A DNA stretch of 64,000 nt from positions 15,085,555-15,149,554 of the forward strand of contig OY756963.1 in NCBI GenBank assembly GCA_963580455.1, in the 5' to 3' direction. The DNA is from Euonymus europaeus. Taxonomy: Eukaryota; Streptophyta; Magnoliopsida; Celastrales; Celastraceae. Position 1 is the first letter of the stretch; each line of letters opens with the position of its first letter. Below the pieces are notes generated by a model, which made no database searches, was not told where the DNA came from, and worked only from the letters and a program-made list of their open reading frames with translations. Positions 1 through 12,299 of this stretch are shown here, one piece after another. A program made the translations under genes and the position numbers.

Positions 1-1060
1 GCAAGCCAGTCAGGATAGCTAACTTCCATAATAAAGCCAATGTCGAACAGTTTCTGCACTTCCTCATTGATAATTTGGTTCCCTTCAGAAGTAAACTTTC
101 TCCTCTTATGTTTCATCGGTGGGTGGTTCGGATAAATTTTGAGTTGATGCACGACTACTGTCGGATCGACACCCACCAAATTCATATGATCCTAGGCAAA
201 ATAATCTTGTCTTTGTCTCAAGAAGTCGATCAACAAAATTTTTAACTCGCTCTGAAGTCGGGTATCGATAAAAACTTTCCTATTGGGTAGATTTAAGTCC
301 AACACTATTTCATCTAGTTCTTCTACCTTTGGTTCGACGGTCGGTAATGTGGGTACCGTCTGGTGTAATTGCTACACTGATTGTTTCCTTTCCCTCAGCT
401 CCATTTTGTAGCATTCTCGAGACGACAATTGGTCACTTATAATTTCTTTAACTCCATCTTTGGTAGGGAATTGTACAACTTGATGGTAAGTTGAGGGTAC
501 CGCCCTCATTTCATGTATTCATAGTCGTCCCAAAATTGCATTATATGATGATAGGGAGTCTATCACAGAGAATATTGTATATACGTTTTCCCCTTTAGCC
601 AGTACGGGGAGAGATATCTCGCCGATCGTATGCTTCTTCTCCCCACTAAAACCAATAAGTACACTTGACTTTCTCACAAGTTGGTGCTGTTTCAGGTTCA
701 TTTCATTCAAAGCACTTAGAAAAAGAACGTAGGTCAAACTTCCATCGTTTATAAGGACTCTTTTTATGACGATGTTGATAATCGGAATGGATATGACCAA
801 GCCATCGTGATGTGGGTGTAGTAGGTTCGCAGCATCCAAATCCTGAAACGATATGACCAGATCTGTTGGTGTTATTAAGCTTGAAGTGTGAACTGTGTGA
901 TTCTCTAGAATATGGGCTTCTAGAGTGTGTCTCCTCGGGGCTGAATAAGTTATTCCACTGATCTCAGAGACCCCCGATATCATGTTTACCACTCTGTCAT
1001 ATGGCAGTGTCACACAACATTCTCTATTCACTCTCTGGTCTACAGTAGTTCTTCCTTTTT
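1..1060 (-). pseudogene. Retrotransposon protease and N-terminal reverse transcriptase, broken
   Basis: An aspartic protease reads from about 1031 to 519 on the minus strand. Its active-site string is Leu-Ile-Asn-Asp-Gly-Ser-Leu where the family has Leu-Ile-Asp-Gly-Gly-Ser-Ser, and it ends in the conserved Tyr-Asn-Ala-Ile-Leu-Gly-Arg. The Trp codon of the family's Gly-Arg-Pro-Trp-Ile-His box is TGA here, which stops the frame at 519. The same frame continues beyond it (Ile-His-Glu-Met-Arg-Ala-Val-Pro-Ser-Thr-Tyr-His-Gln) through the linker, with further stops near 370 and 205, into the RT start. That RT start carries the Pro-Pro-Met-Lys-His-Lys-Arg-Arg-Lys-Phe box near 105-135. The polyprotein would have processed itself and copied element RNA in virus-like particles; this copy cannot. 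Confidence 0.8.
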
Positions 1061-1077
1061 CGATTAAGAGAGATCCT

Positions 1078-2449
1078 TTAAATGGCCTTTCTTAAGCAGT
1101 TCGAGAACTTCTTCGTAGAGATCTCGACAATCTTTTGTGTCATGCCATGATTACTATGGAAGTCGCACCACTTTGTGAGATTGTGTTGGTCCGTCTCGTT
1201 CTTCACTCGTTCGGGCCATTGAACCTTCTTACCCATTCTCTTTAAAATTGCAATTACTTCCTCTGGTTCCATATCTATCGACTCCTGGACTGTAGCAATT
1301 TCCATTGTCTGATTTCTATTATGTAAATTATTTCGATTCGGTGCTCTTCCTACTGGTCGAATGGAATGATCATTACTACGTCTGTCATTTGAAGTTTAAG
1401 TTTTGTACCTGATATCTTCTTCGACCCTAATTCTCGTATTGGCACGACAAAAAGAACCTTCGAAATTTTTGCAATCCGTCACCAAGAGTCGTTCATATAA
1501 AGCGCTATCAGCTAATAATCCACTTCGAAAAGCTCTTAGCGCCATTTCATAGCTCCAGTTTGAAATTTCTGCCTTTTCATCTATAAAGCGGTGTACGTAT
1601 GACCGTAATTGTTCTGTGCATCTTTGGATGATCGCATACAATTCTTCAAAATTTCTAAGTAATTTGCGACTGCTGACGTGTTGACTTATGAATAAGTCTA
1701 TTAGCTCCGCAAACAAGTCTATCTTTCCGTCTGGTAACCCAATATACCACTTTAGTGGTGCCCTTGCCAGGGTAGCTCTGAAACTTTGGCACATGCAAGA
1801 TTCCAAAAAACTAAGGGGTACAGAAGACCTAGCCACTCGTTGCCTAAATTGGTTGACATGGTCTTCCGGATCACCCTTTCTAGAATATGGTGCTATGGAT
1901 GGTATGGTGTATTTCCTTTGTCTCTCGACTGTAGAAATACGGTCGGTAAATGGCGATTTTAAGTAGTTGTCCAGTGGGGTTTTCGTGATTGAAGGAGGCA
2001 CCCCCTGGTACCGTAGTCATCCATGCTTTTATCGCTTCTAACTCCTTCCATAGAGTCGGACCTGAGTTTATGTTCAATGTGTTGATATGAGACGTATGGT
2101 TTGAGTCGTGCGGTCATACGGACGCATTCCGAAGTTTGCGTTGATGACTTGATTCTCCAAGTTCGTTATTGGAAGGATATCTTACTGGTTCGACATTCCC
2201 AAGGGGATTCGAAGGTGTTTGATTCATGAAATGGTCGACTTGGGATTTTAGCAGTATGTCTTCCATCTCAATCGTCTTAAATTGATCGTCCCGTCTTCTA
2301 CTTTGGTCTAGGTAGTATTCATCACGTTCTTTTAGTTGCTCTTGAAGTTGAGACAACTGAATTGCAAAGTGAGAATCATGTGATTCGGACTCCATCGATA
2401 CCGGTTTAGTATTGGATAGTTTCATTGCGTTTCCCACAGACGGCGCCAA
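1078..2449 (-). pseudogene. Retrotransposon gag, frameshifted
   Basis: Three minus-strand blocks make up a gag. Residues read from 2449 to 2114 are a charged, Gln/Glu-rich N-terminus that begins right after the primer site. The block 2001-1396 matches the retrotransposon gag (capsid-like) domain: the Ile-Ala-Pro-Tyr-Ser-Arg-Lys-Gly-Asp-Pro-Glu-Asp-His-Val string, then a Phe-Arg-Ala-Thr-Leu...Trp-Tyr segment and an Arg-Leu-Leu-Val-Thr-Asp-Cys end. The block 1305-1078 holds Trp-Cys-Asp-Phe-His-Ser-Asn-His-Gly, the plant Tat version of the gag CCHC knuckle, with its last Cys lost by frameshift. The blocks lie in different frames, so at least two indels separate them. Confidence 0.8.
2431..2448 (-). 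other. Primer binding site region of Tat-like element
   Basis: On the minus strand this reads TGGCGCCGTCTGTGGGAA, three bases inside the LTR end at 2452. The string is the usual primer-site sequence of plant Tat-type gypsy elements, pairing with a tRNA 3' end. It fixes the element as minus-strand and the LTR as lying to the right. Confidence 0.7.
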
Positions 2450-2451
2450 AT

Positions 2452-3060
2452 TGTTGGGAAAAATTTTCCAATAATAAAGGTCAACGGTTGACCACGATGC
2501 AACATAATGTCGAGCTCCTGCTTGGAAAGAAAAGAGGTCGTATGGACTAGTTTAACTTGGGAACACCGATATGGTGCCTGCCAAAGAAGCTCGGGTGTGA
2601 GAATTAGTACGGAATTTGTAGATAAAGTTGTAAGATAAATTATGTGTGGATGATGTAAGTGATGATGTAAGTGAGGGAGTGATTCTTAGAAAGATAAGTA
2701 GGTGGAACAGAAAAAAAAGGTTTTCCATAATGGGCATTTTTGGGGTATTTATAGACAATTGTAAGTTATGTGAAAATACTAAATTAACCTAACTTAAGCC
2801 GCCTTATACTAAAAGTCGTACTTTCATATTTGTCGTACGAGAATAAAAGACTTGAGTAACCAAACCAATTATTACATTGATAAATAACAGTCGTACCGAT
2901 TTGTTTGTACCACTTACTATGGTACCAATAAAATGATTTATAATGCTAATTGTTAACTGTTGTACTATTAAAGTTGGTGACAGTCATACCAATTATTATA
3001 GTATGTATGTATGCTAAAGTTAAATCAAAATAAATTTACTTGGACCACTCGTTAATGTCG
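2452..3060 (-). repeat. LTR of the Tat-like element, outer end not fixed
   Basis: The plus strand begins TGTTGGGAAAAATTTTCC directly beside the primer site, giving an LTR terminus of TG...CA type. The second LTR is outside the window, so the right end is an estimate. A TATAAATA-like string on the minus strand near 2750 could be the LTR promoter. From about 3060 to 3400 I see nothing recognisable. Confidence 0.45.
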
Positions 3061-3416
3061 AGCCGATTATATCGTACCGATGCCTTGTAACCTGGGTCTG
3101 TGAACTACTACATAATTTGTTAAAACATCTAATGGATTCGTGGCCCAATATATGACTTAAACATGACTCGAAAGGTAACATCACAATTTTTTACCATAAC
3201 AATATCCATTGAGTTAGCATATCACGCATGACTCCTATCCTAATCCTCTTGGATGTAGTTAAATCTTGAAAACCTCATGAATCAAGGGTGAAAAACAATG
3301 TGGTATTATGATTTCTAGCCAGCTTTCTAAATGAAATCAGGTAAAGATTAAAAAAAATTGCGTGTAGGACATTTCTTAGAGCAAGATTGTTTCCTAGATT
3401 AATATTTCCTATGGAA

Positions 3417-4765
3417 TCAACTTGATATTTTTTCAATTAGGTAGAGTAATATATGCATTATCAACTTTTCTAAAAGCATAAAATGATCAATAATGCAAAC
3501 CACATGATCAGAAGCACCAATATCGAATATCCAATTTGCAATAAAGAAATTTTTATCTCCCACTGTAGAAGCTGATGCCATCAAGTTCTGATTTTCTACA
3601 GCTCCAATGCTTGCCTTATGGTAAGCCAATATTTGTTGGCATTGGTCTCATGAAAGTTACGTGGAAGAAGACTGAGAATTTGAATCCACTTGATTTACAG
3701 CATATGACTTCTTGTCAGTGAAAGTAGAACTTCCTTGTCTCTACATTTTGTTTGAATTTTTCATATCAGGGATTCCCACCAATTTGAAGCGTTTATCAAC
3801 CATGTGGTTGGTATTTTTACAATACTTGCAGAAAAGCTTTTCTTTTTCAAATTGGTTCTTCTTTTCAACCCTAAAATCCTTTTTCTGATTGTAAATATTC
3901 GTTCTAGAGACCTGCATGGCAATAGAATCCTACACAACTATTTCCTTGGTTCTTTTGTTGCCTTGATTCACTGTGAGCTTCCTTTCTACCTGCCCAACTT
4001 GAGCACATGCCTTGCTAACCTCTAGTAAAGGATCCGTTGATGACATTTGATTGGTAACATGCATGCTCAAAATCCTCATCTAGCCCCATCTAAAATTGTA
4101 ATAATATGTCTTTGTTCTGTTCGACCAAAGCTATTTCTTCAACGGAACAGACACATCTACAACATTTACAAACTAATAACTTTTTGTACTGATACAATTC
4201 GTCCCAGACTCTTCAATCTGGCATAATATTCTATGACAGTTGATGTCACTAGTTTGGTTGTAGCAATTGATCTTGCTAGCCCAAAATCGTTTTCTAGGTT
4301 AGCTGATGAATACTTATTTAAGGTCATTCCACAAATCATAAGCAGCTTTAGAAGTAGAGATACTTACCAAGATGTCTTGTGATACAGAATTAGTGATCCA
4401 TGTTTTCACTAGGTTATCACATTGAACCTAGTCTTGGTAAGTAGAATCATTCATAGCTAGCATCTTCATGACACCATTGATGAAACACATTTTTTTTGAG
4501 CCTTCAATACTGTCTCCAGTTGGTTATTCCATAAATGAAAAATTCTCCCAATTAAGACCAATGCGATCAGAGTAGACGTAAAGTTTGAATGTGTAAGATA
4601 TAAAGGATTTTGAAATAGATTTTTACTCCGATTCAAGGTCTATTGAGACCGTGGGTTTTGAAAAATGGGGTTCTATAAATTCTCCATTTGGGATTTTGAA
4701 GGAGTTGAACCTAAAGAAGTAAAAGGAGATGAAGAAGGATTTGTTGTATTTGCAAATTTACGATG
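3417..4765 (-). pseudogene. Ty1/copia gag and protease remnant
   Basis: Read on the minus strand from a Met-Ala-His-Arg-Lys-Phe start near 4770, this holds the pieces of a copia gag (UBN2-type) with many stops and frameshifts. Examples are the Met-Ile-Cys-Gly-Met-Thr-Leu block near 4340 and the Val-Thr-Ser-Thr-Val-Ile-Glu-Tyr-Tyr-Ala-Arg-Leu-Lys-Ser block near 4200-4250. The protease core Trp-Ile-Phe-Asp-Ile-Gly-Ala-Ser-Asp-His-Val-Val lies near 3500-3540; the usual Asp-Ser-Gly is Asp-Ile-Gly. Integrase, RT and RNase H are missing, so the element is truncated on its 3' side near 3400. Confidence 0.7.
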
Positions 4766-4780
4766 AGCCATGCATGACCT

Positions 4781-4792
4781 CCTTCGATACCA
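4781..4792 (-). other. Copia primer binding site (initiator tRNA-Met type)
   Basis: The minus strand reads TGGTATCGAAGG against the usual TGGTATCAGAGC. It sits between the gag start and the LTR edge at 4793, as expected for a plant copia element. Confidence 0.6.
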
Positions 4793-5110
4793 TGCAAGTA
4801 ATTTACACATAGTACAAGAGCTTGAAAAAATGGATGGAATTAATAACTCATTTGATTCATAGAATATCTTGCTATAGAAAAGGAAAACAAAGAGGGTTTA
4901 TATAACCCATCTAAGATCATACGTAACAGTAATAAGAAAATAAAGATTAGAGAGTCAAAACAAAAGAAGAAAGAGAAAGTGACATTCTTTCTAACAGAAA
5001 TAACCTAGCTAGATCTGAGGTTGAGTCAGGAAAGAATAAGATCCAGAGAAAAAACGTTATAGCATGAGAACAGAGAGAAAAGGATGATGTTTCTCTTAAT
5101 ATTCTCAACA
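4793..5110 (-). repeat. Copia 5' LTR
   Basis: On the minus strand it would begin TGTTGAGAATATT (5110) and end TTACTTGCA (4793), next to the primer site. A TATATAAAC string near 4890-4900 (minus) is a plausible LTR promoter. The outer edge is set only by the TG terminus because no partner LTR remains. Confidence 0.5.
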
Positions 5111-5334
5111 TTTTATTCAAATATAACTGCTTATAATATTTTATTCTTTTTATTAATAACTATTTTTGTTATTTGAATTTTAAAAAAGAGTCAGTTTTTT
5201 TGTAAAACAGTACAAACAAGAGATATGCCTTTTCATTAACAGGTGTATTTGATATTAATAAATACTTTCTTTCAACGTTATAGTAAGAACAAGAAATTCT
5301 ATTTTTTCTTTTGAAAAAGAAAACTGCTTCATTC

Positions 5335-5500
5335 AACATCAGTGTCGACATGATTACAATCAGCAAGATAAACTTGCACAACAGTATGTGGCACCTCACC
5401 AACCAGCACAGTGGTGAAAGGTGTTACACGACCCAACGAAGCTAAAATATCTGCAACTTAATTACACTCTCTTGGAACATAAACCACACTACAGGATTAT
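5335..5500 (-). pseudogene. RNase H-like (RVT_3) C-terminal scrap
   Basis: The minus strand encodes His-Val-Pro-Arg-Glu-Cys-Asn-(stop)-Val-Ala-Asp-Ile-Leu-Ala-Ser-Leu-Gly-Arg. This is the end motif of the plant RNase H-like domain found in LINE-type polyproteins and related nuclear ORFs. It is followed by Val-Val-Gln-Val-Tyr-Leu-Ala-Asp. An in-frame stop replaces the Gln or Lys before Val-Ala-Asp. Only about 50 codons remain, so this is a dead fragment. Confidence 0.6.
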
Positions 5501-5509
5501 TTCCAGACA

Positions 5510-7140
5510 TTTTTTAAAATTGTTCTTCATTCCTAAAGTGAATTTTTACCTTTTTCTTGTTGCAAATTCACAAAGGCTTGTCGTATTCTAGAAGCGATTT
5601 TTCAGAGACCCGAAACAAACTTTTAGGAGAGGGGGCAAATAATGCTTCAAGAAAAGTATTTTCATACGTGTTTCAAGTCTCCATATTTATATTTATTCTA
5701 CCAAAAATAACAACAATTGTTCAGAGTAAGTACATTTTAGTCACTAAAAGATTTGTCATTTTTCATTTTGGTCATTGAATGTTCAAACATTGCAGATCAA
5801 TCACTTAAAATTTCAATTTGTTCCAATATGATAACTTTGTTGTTCCAAATTGATAACCCTATTATTCCAATAGAGTAACTCAAAGTGACTAGTCTAAAAT
5901 AAACTAAAACTTTAAATTACTAATATATAACGTTTGGATATATGTTTTCAAAATCGAACCAGACAGGCAACCGGCCTTTTGTCTGGTCCGATTGGTGGTA
6001 TTAAAGTCGGTATTATCCAGTCTAGACAAAAAAAACATAAATTTTATAAAGCTACAAGATTTTGCAATCACCCCTCTTCTATCCATCGCCCCTGTGAGCC
6101 TATCCTTGAAATCGGATCGGACTATTGAGATAAAGAATTAGATTTTGCGTCTTCATAATACTAAAAGAGGAAGAGAAGGGTGAGCTTGAGCTAGAAAACA
6201 GAGCAGAAAGGAAATCGCAATGAGCCAGAGAATAGATCGACAATGGCGTGACCCAGTGACCCAGCAATCGCCCTTGGCGGCGCGGCTTGTCTTTGATTCT
6301 CTCCACCCTCCCGCACCTCATTTCAAGGATCCAATTTAAGCCTTGATTATCTTATGTGCATAAAAAACGTACCTAACAAAGATCAGTGAACACAGGTAGC
6401 ATATGACGAGTTTAAGATGAAGACCAAGCTCGAGGAATCTGGAGAGGAGTAGAAGACCCCAGCAATATTCAATGATATTTTTTATCAAAAAAATAAAATA
6501 ATGATGCCTTGTACCACAGAGATAGAGGAATCCAGCTGTGATGCCTTGTAAGTAGCCATAAAGATGAGGGAATCCAGCTGGTTGCCATTATATTATATAT
6601 TTATATTTTCCTAATAAATGAGTTAAATTGATTTAAAATAGATTCTTATATAAAGTAAATGGGATTATTTTATCAAGCCATCGATCATACCGAAAATCGA
6701 TGATTTTCAGTGACAAACTGTACTTAAGCCACAATTGTTCAAAGGAAGAACACCACTCATCTTCAAAGTACTAGCACCTAGCATATAGAGCAAAATAACA
6801 ATATTCATTATTTCTAAATAATCAAATTAAGATTTACACGTATGTCTAAGTAGAATTCCAACTAGCAAGATTTACACATAAGTTTGACAACAATAAAATT
6901 CAAAAGGACCATACCAGCAAAATCACTTTATACAAACTGCATAAAAATGTCAGAATCTCCTTGACTAGCAGTAACTTGACTTGGCTGCACGATTCCAAGT
7001 TCTCAACTTGGTAGTGATAGAAAATCTTGGCTTGACTACACATTTAAGTCCAAAATAGGATCCGATACATAAAGCCAAGCTATGAGTATATCATATTTTT
7101 AAAACATAAAAATATCATAGAAATTGCGATCAAATAAGTA
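5510..7140. other. No recognisable gene
   Basis: AT-rich spacer. The short open frames at 5904-6321 have no recognisable domain and overlap on both strands. A denser GC patch at 6050-6310 on the minus strand is Ser-rich without a known motif. Confidence 0.5.
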
Positions 7141-7144
7141 TTGC

Positions 7145-8660
7145 CATTTTCGTTATTTTTTTCTCCTTTTTACGTGTCTCATGTAGAGGCTTCATTTTTT
7201 TCTTCCCATTTTGACCTTCCTTTTTCTTCAATGAATTGATGTTTTGCATTCGCTTAGTAACCACTTTGTGAAGCATTTTTTTTTAGTTTCAACTTCCTCC
7301 CCTCTTGTGAACTTTTTAAGTCTTTTGTTACATTCATCTATCATCATCTCGATATAAAATCGGGTATATTTGCTCACTGAAGCTTGATATGTCAACCGAA
7401 AGAGCTGTGATTGAACCCCTTGAACCCAATTGTAAGAATCTTCTTCTTTAACCGACTTCCCTTCATCTAATACATGTCGACTTCTTACTGTCCTTGTGAG
7501 TCTATTCAGTATGTTTTTCTCAGAAATTTACAATATCCAAAGTTGTGTAAACACTCTCGATACATGACAAAAAAAAATACCCTCAGTCTCAAATTTCATT
7601 CAACTACAAGTTGCCACATCATCTTCAGGCACACAAAAAACTTTATATTGCTTCTCCTTTGAGTAATATGGAGAAACAACATATTTATTTGAATCTTGGT
7701 TTACATACGTTATTATAATTGAATTTGCAAGAACAAACTCCATCTTGAAAATGCTAAATTTTTCCGAAGAGTATCTTTGAGATGCTTGCTTCAATATTGT
7801 AGACTTTGAAAACCCCCATGTAGGGACATTCTGCCTTATTTGGAACTTAGCCTTCAATTCTTTGCTTTTTGCTCCGCTATGCAGTCAAAGTGCTTAAAGA
7901 AGTCACCAATATTGAAATCACTTTTTAAGTGATCTTTGAGGCCACTCTTAAAACTTTCACTCATTTGTGTGTTTCTAATGCCTATTGTAAAAGCATGTTT
8001 CATATAAGCCCTAGCCCATTTTTTCTTTAGGCCATATGTGCGAGTCAATCAATCATTTTCTCTCAGATTGTACTCCTCAAGCAATTTCGCCCATTTATTC
8101 ACGAATTCATCCTCATCCACATAGTTGTACATACACTTATTGAAATCTTTCAGAAATGGAGCCTTATTCTTCATATAACAACCAAGATGCTTAATTGCAT
8201 TTTGCCGAATGTGCCAAGTGCACAATCCACGAGATACTTCAGAACACACAAGACATAGCATGATCTTGATCAGTGAATATCAATCAAGGCTTCTTATCAC
8301 TATGTGCATTTGTAAAAGTCTCAAAAAGCCATCAGAAAAATTCGATCGACTCATCGTATAAAAGAGCAACCGCAAAAATAAGAATTTTTCTATGATGATT
8401 AAATCCAGTGAAGACACCTAAAGGTCTTAGTTCTTTATTAGTGCCGAAAGTAGTATCAAAAGTAACCTCATCACCAAAAGTAAAATAATTAGCAATCATT
8501 TTGGCATCAACCCAAAACATGTTGGCAATGTTGTCTTCACAGTCAAGTTGGTATGACTAGAATTAGGAATAGAAATGGTTTCCTTCTCAAAGTAGGTGAA
8601 AATACGCCCCAACCCACCATTGGCAATATCTCAGTCTTCTTGTTCTTAGGTATTGTTGAC
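7145..8660 (-). pseudogene. FAR1/FHY3-type (MULE-derived) transposase-like protein, broken
   Basis: Minus-strand blocks in family order. First, 8660-8520 gives a degenerate Tyr-Leu-Arg-Thr-Arg-Arg and Tyr-Gln-Leu-Asp segment. Then 8520-8332 gives Met-Phe-Trp-Val-Asp-Ala-Lys-Met, Phe-Gly-Asp-Glu-Val-Thr-Phe-Asp-Thr-Thr-Phe and Gly-Val-Phe-Thr-Gly-Phe-Asn-His-His, the catalytic-domain hallmark of FAR1-related and MULE transposases. Then 8261-8049 carries Cys-Thr-Trp-His-Ile and 8048-7600 the following helical part. The SWIM zinc-finger region near 7480-7600 is degraded. FAR1-type proteins are nuclear DNA-binding regulators domesticated from Mutator-like transposases. Frame changes at 8332, 8262 and 8048 plus stops make this a relic. 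Confidence 0.85.
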
Positions 8661-11600
8661 ACCTTAATTGTGCACTGGTTAGGTTGAGTTTGGGTCATGA
8701 GTTAATGAGTTATTTTGATTACAAATTTCATAGGTATCAATGGGTTAGTCTGAATGCAATCTATATGAGCCATGTTAAAATGAGTTACTAGGCTATCAAG
8801 TTAAGCGATAGGCAGGCCTGGTTTTATCAAAGAGCCATGGTCGTGATGGATTACCTAAAATTGAGGAAGTGAAGTTTATCTTGGCTATCTAGGTGGGAAA
8901 TTATTTGCAAGAATCAATTTTTCATAGGGCACGAAATGAGTTTTTCTCAAGAGTTGTAACACCATTGAAGCACAATTGAGCCACTATCTTAACATTTGCA
9001 AAAGTTGAAGCGCATTTGAGGAAATTTCAAGTGATTACAGTCATGATAGATGTGACAATTGATTGAAGAATTTTGGGGGATATAAAAGCACAAAAAAAGT
9101 GAGGACACAACACACAAAAAAATTCACACAAATCCAGCCTAATAGCTTAAATCTACAATCCTTCAAGCTTTCTAGCATTTAAGCATTCTAGCATTCTAGC
9201 TTTTGTTTGATAACATTCAGATTTCATTCTCAGATTCAAACCTTTTTTATTTGTTTCTTTCATCAATGGAGTGTGTCCATTCAGGCATTTTTCTTTCAAT
9301 ACAATCTTATAGTGAAATACTCTATAGTGGATTTATTATTCTCTGAAGTTTTATAGTGAGATTATAATTTGATCATTTTCTCCATACAATTGTTTGATTT
9401 ATAAGTTTTATCACGAGTGCAATCACATTTCATTTTATTTAAAACATTTTGAGACTAACTATAATCTGGCATGCTTGCAACAACTGTCTCGCATCTATAA
9501 GGGGAAGCATTAACCTTTTTGACAGACTACAGTCAAATAAAGCCAACAAGTATGTTTTCTTATCCTCACAAACCCAAGCTTATTCCTACCCCTAGTTTCT
9601 CTGCTCAATAACTCTTGCATTCAGAATAAGACCTGAATCAGAAGCTAATTGAATTATTAATGAAGGCATAGGATGGAAAATGAAGAACCTGAGGGGATTA
9701 CAATAGTGAGAATAACAAAGTAAACTCAGGGTTTCATCTAAAAGGAAATTAAATATCCATTTATCACTTTCCAAATGATGACATCACTTACCGATGTAAT
9801 CGGGAAATAGCGAATCTGTAGACAAAATAATTTTTACACCTGAGAAGCATAAATACCAGTCAAATTTCAAATCCACAAAATGTAATGCCACGATTTTGGA
9901 ATAGAAAATATATAGTGCATTAAAAGTTCCAAGATTTTTGAATGACTCACACTTGTTAATTTGAATGGGGTAGAAAAGCCAAAAAATAGCATGAGACTTT
10001 CCTATGATTAAGATTACCCAAAGCACACCTCCTAGCACAACCCACAACCAGTGCAAAGGCACCAACATTACAAAGTGAACAAATCAGATGGGCACACATT
10101 ACTCAGCCAAAGTCTTGAATTAGGAGGCAAACCCAACATCAATAAATCCCACAAAAGAAGACCCAAAAGGAGAAGGGCAACCTAAACCCTCGTCATTATT
10201 CCTTAACCCTCGCAGAATAAATTAGAACAAAAGGCATAAATCCATTGCCTAAGGAAGTCAATCACGACTTTAAATAATGGCATGACAATGGAGAAGGTAA
10301 TATACTTTTCTGTACAAAAGCTTAGAACAACAAGAACTTACCACTGACAGGATGGGTTGATAACTGGCGGGAGTTGATAAGGAGAATCAGTTGTTGATCT
10401 CGTCTGTCTTTGGGTATCACTAGCGACAGGAGAATCACTCGAAATCAGGCCATTCCAAGAAGGGACAACGAGGTAGAAGGTAGTGGGCTGGGTTGATATC
10501 TCTGTCACAGAGATGGAGGAATGAGAGAATTTCAAATTGAATATGAGTTTTAGGTTTTAGGTCCATCCGGTGGCGAGATGAGTTGAAAATAGCTGGGAAA
10601 AGAGTGGAAAAAATTTGAACATTTTTTTGTTTTGCAAACCCTCATATTAATTTGATGGGTTTGCAAATGACCACTGGAGGAGTCCCATGGTTTTCACCAC
10701 TAGATAACCACGCACCCCATCCCTTACAAACAAACATAGGTTATATATTTACTGCCCACACATAAGGAGAAAGTACAATTGTTATGATATTATTTACACT
10801 TGAAATGATCCACACAGAAAGAACCGACAGGATATGTATCATATGTATGTATCTATTCATAAGGACATTTGCACTGAAGACATATAGAGGCCCTCTTGCC
10901 ATCTATGGTTGGCAATAGTGGAAAACTATTGGGCCCATAATTTGTCATCAGCCAAAAAAAAAAAATTAACGTTTAACATGATTTTTGAGGAAATTTGTTG
11001 CTAAAATTATAGCCTACACTTTATTTCCTTTTATAAATTTATCATCCTCTGGGCATTTCCAATATGAGTCGCATATGGGATCGGATCGCTCCAAGTGACG
11101 ATATGTAATTTTGTTCTCCTATTTTTTGGTTGCCAACAGAGGTCACATATGGGATCAAAAATTTGAGACCCGTATCGAGTTCCCAAATATGCAACCTTCG
11201 AAGGCAAGTCACAAACGGTCATGGGAAGATGTTACCGTCGCTCAACGACTATGGACAGGGACTTGATCTCTCGTTTCCAAACACGTGACATCTCATTAAA
11301 ACCTGAGATCAAGCTATAAATTGAATAACTAGAGAGGGCTAGTTTGCTTCACCGACTGGGTTCATCACAACACGATCCTCTTCATCAATTGATCCTCACA
11401 GATTGGTCGTAGACATCCCTTTCACCCTCAATTGATCCTCCTAAAAGGTACAATTGAACCTCTCATCCTCAAAGTATTTCTATTTCAGGCATATATGTGA
11501 ATTTTTGTTGAAATTTGGTGGCAAATTGATTAGGTTATGTGTACTTGTTAGAACCCAGATATATCTCTCATTTTTTTTGGTTTTACCATTTCGTCAAGAA

Positions 11601-11888
11601 TATTAGGTTTGGGATTCTCTTGTCTACCGATTGCTTGTTATAGTGTATACATGTTTGATTTCTATGATGAATCCACTACTAGAGTCAGATCCTACTAAAG
11701 TAAGAAACAAATGTACTTCAGATCGCTTATCTCGAGTCTAATTTTGGGTGGTGATTGTGCTCCTCTTTGCTGGATTAGATTGTTTGGCTGAATCATTAAT
11801 ATATTATAATCAATATAATGTAACATTATTTCGTATGTCTTTGTGCTCACCATGCTATGTAAATGTTTTAGTAGCACCACCAGTTGGC
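8660..11888. other. No gene; possible LTR-like stretch near 9080
   Basis: No open frame here carries a known motif. TATAAAAG at 9081, followed by a T-rich, repeat-like leader to about 9500, resembles an LTR promoter and R-U5 region, but no partner repeat or primer site was found. Two copies of a GTCRCATATGGGATC string occur near 11068 and 11142. The stretch 11300-11888 just before the copia element is also empty. Confidence 0.4.
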
Positions 11889-11893
11889 TTGGT

Positions 11894-12299
11894 TGATAGC
11901 ACACCTGCTGGGTTTGATTTCAAATGTCTGTGCACAACTCGACCTAATTCTCGTTCACGTTCTTCATCTTTAAGATGGTTCAGTTGGGTCAGACTCTTAG
12001 TTCTTGTTATTGGGCTTCATATTATGAGTTATCATTATGGGCCTCTTATTGTTATTTGTTTGTTAAACGGACTTCTATTTATTGTTAGCCCATTAGTCAA
12101 TTGTCTTTTATTCATGTATGTCTTGTCACAACGGCTATTTGTACTTGTTATGGCTTTTGCTCTATAAAAGTCATCTCTGATACTTTGTTAAACTTACGTT
12201 TTGAATGAATACATTTGAAATTTTCCCCCTCTTTTTTGATCTTCTTCTTTCTTACTTTACTCTTCTCTGTTATGTCTTCTACCTCTACAAATTATATCA
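11894..12299 (+). repeat. Copia 5' LTR
   Basis: Begins TGATAGCACACC and ends TTATATCA; pairs with 16591-16967. CTATAAAAG near 12162-12170 is the likely LTR TATA box, followed by a pyrimidine-rich R-U5 tail. Confidence 0.92.

Larger units (their letters stand above)
1..2451 (-). mobile_element. Ty3/gypsy retrotransposon (Tat-like), 5' half, cut by window edge
   Basis: Minus-strand gypsy element that reads LTR (from 2452), primer binding site, gag, zinc-knuckle relic, aspartic protease and the start of reverse transcriptase, and then runs off the left edge. This domain order, the text around the protease-RT linker (a His-Met-Asn-Leu-Val-Gly-Val-Asp-Pro string near 160-190) and the GGCGCC-type primer site are what I know from plant Tat/Retand elements. 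Frameshifts and stop codons break every domain, so it is a dead copy. The 3' half and its second LTR lie outside the window. Confidence 0.85.

Noticed and set aside
10338..10535. Small Ser/Thr/Pro-rich minus-strand gene
   Set aside because: 65 codons without a known motif, promoter or conserved feature; kept as unannotated spacer.
11748..12167. 139-codon plus-strand frame with membrane-like segments
   Set aside because: It lies mostly in the copia 5' LTR and its hydrophobic look comes from T-rich LTR sequence.
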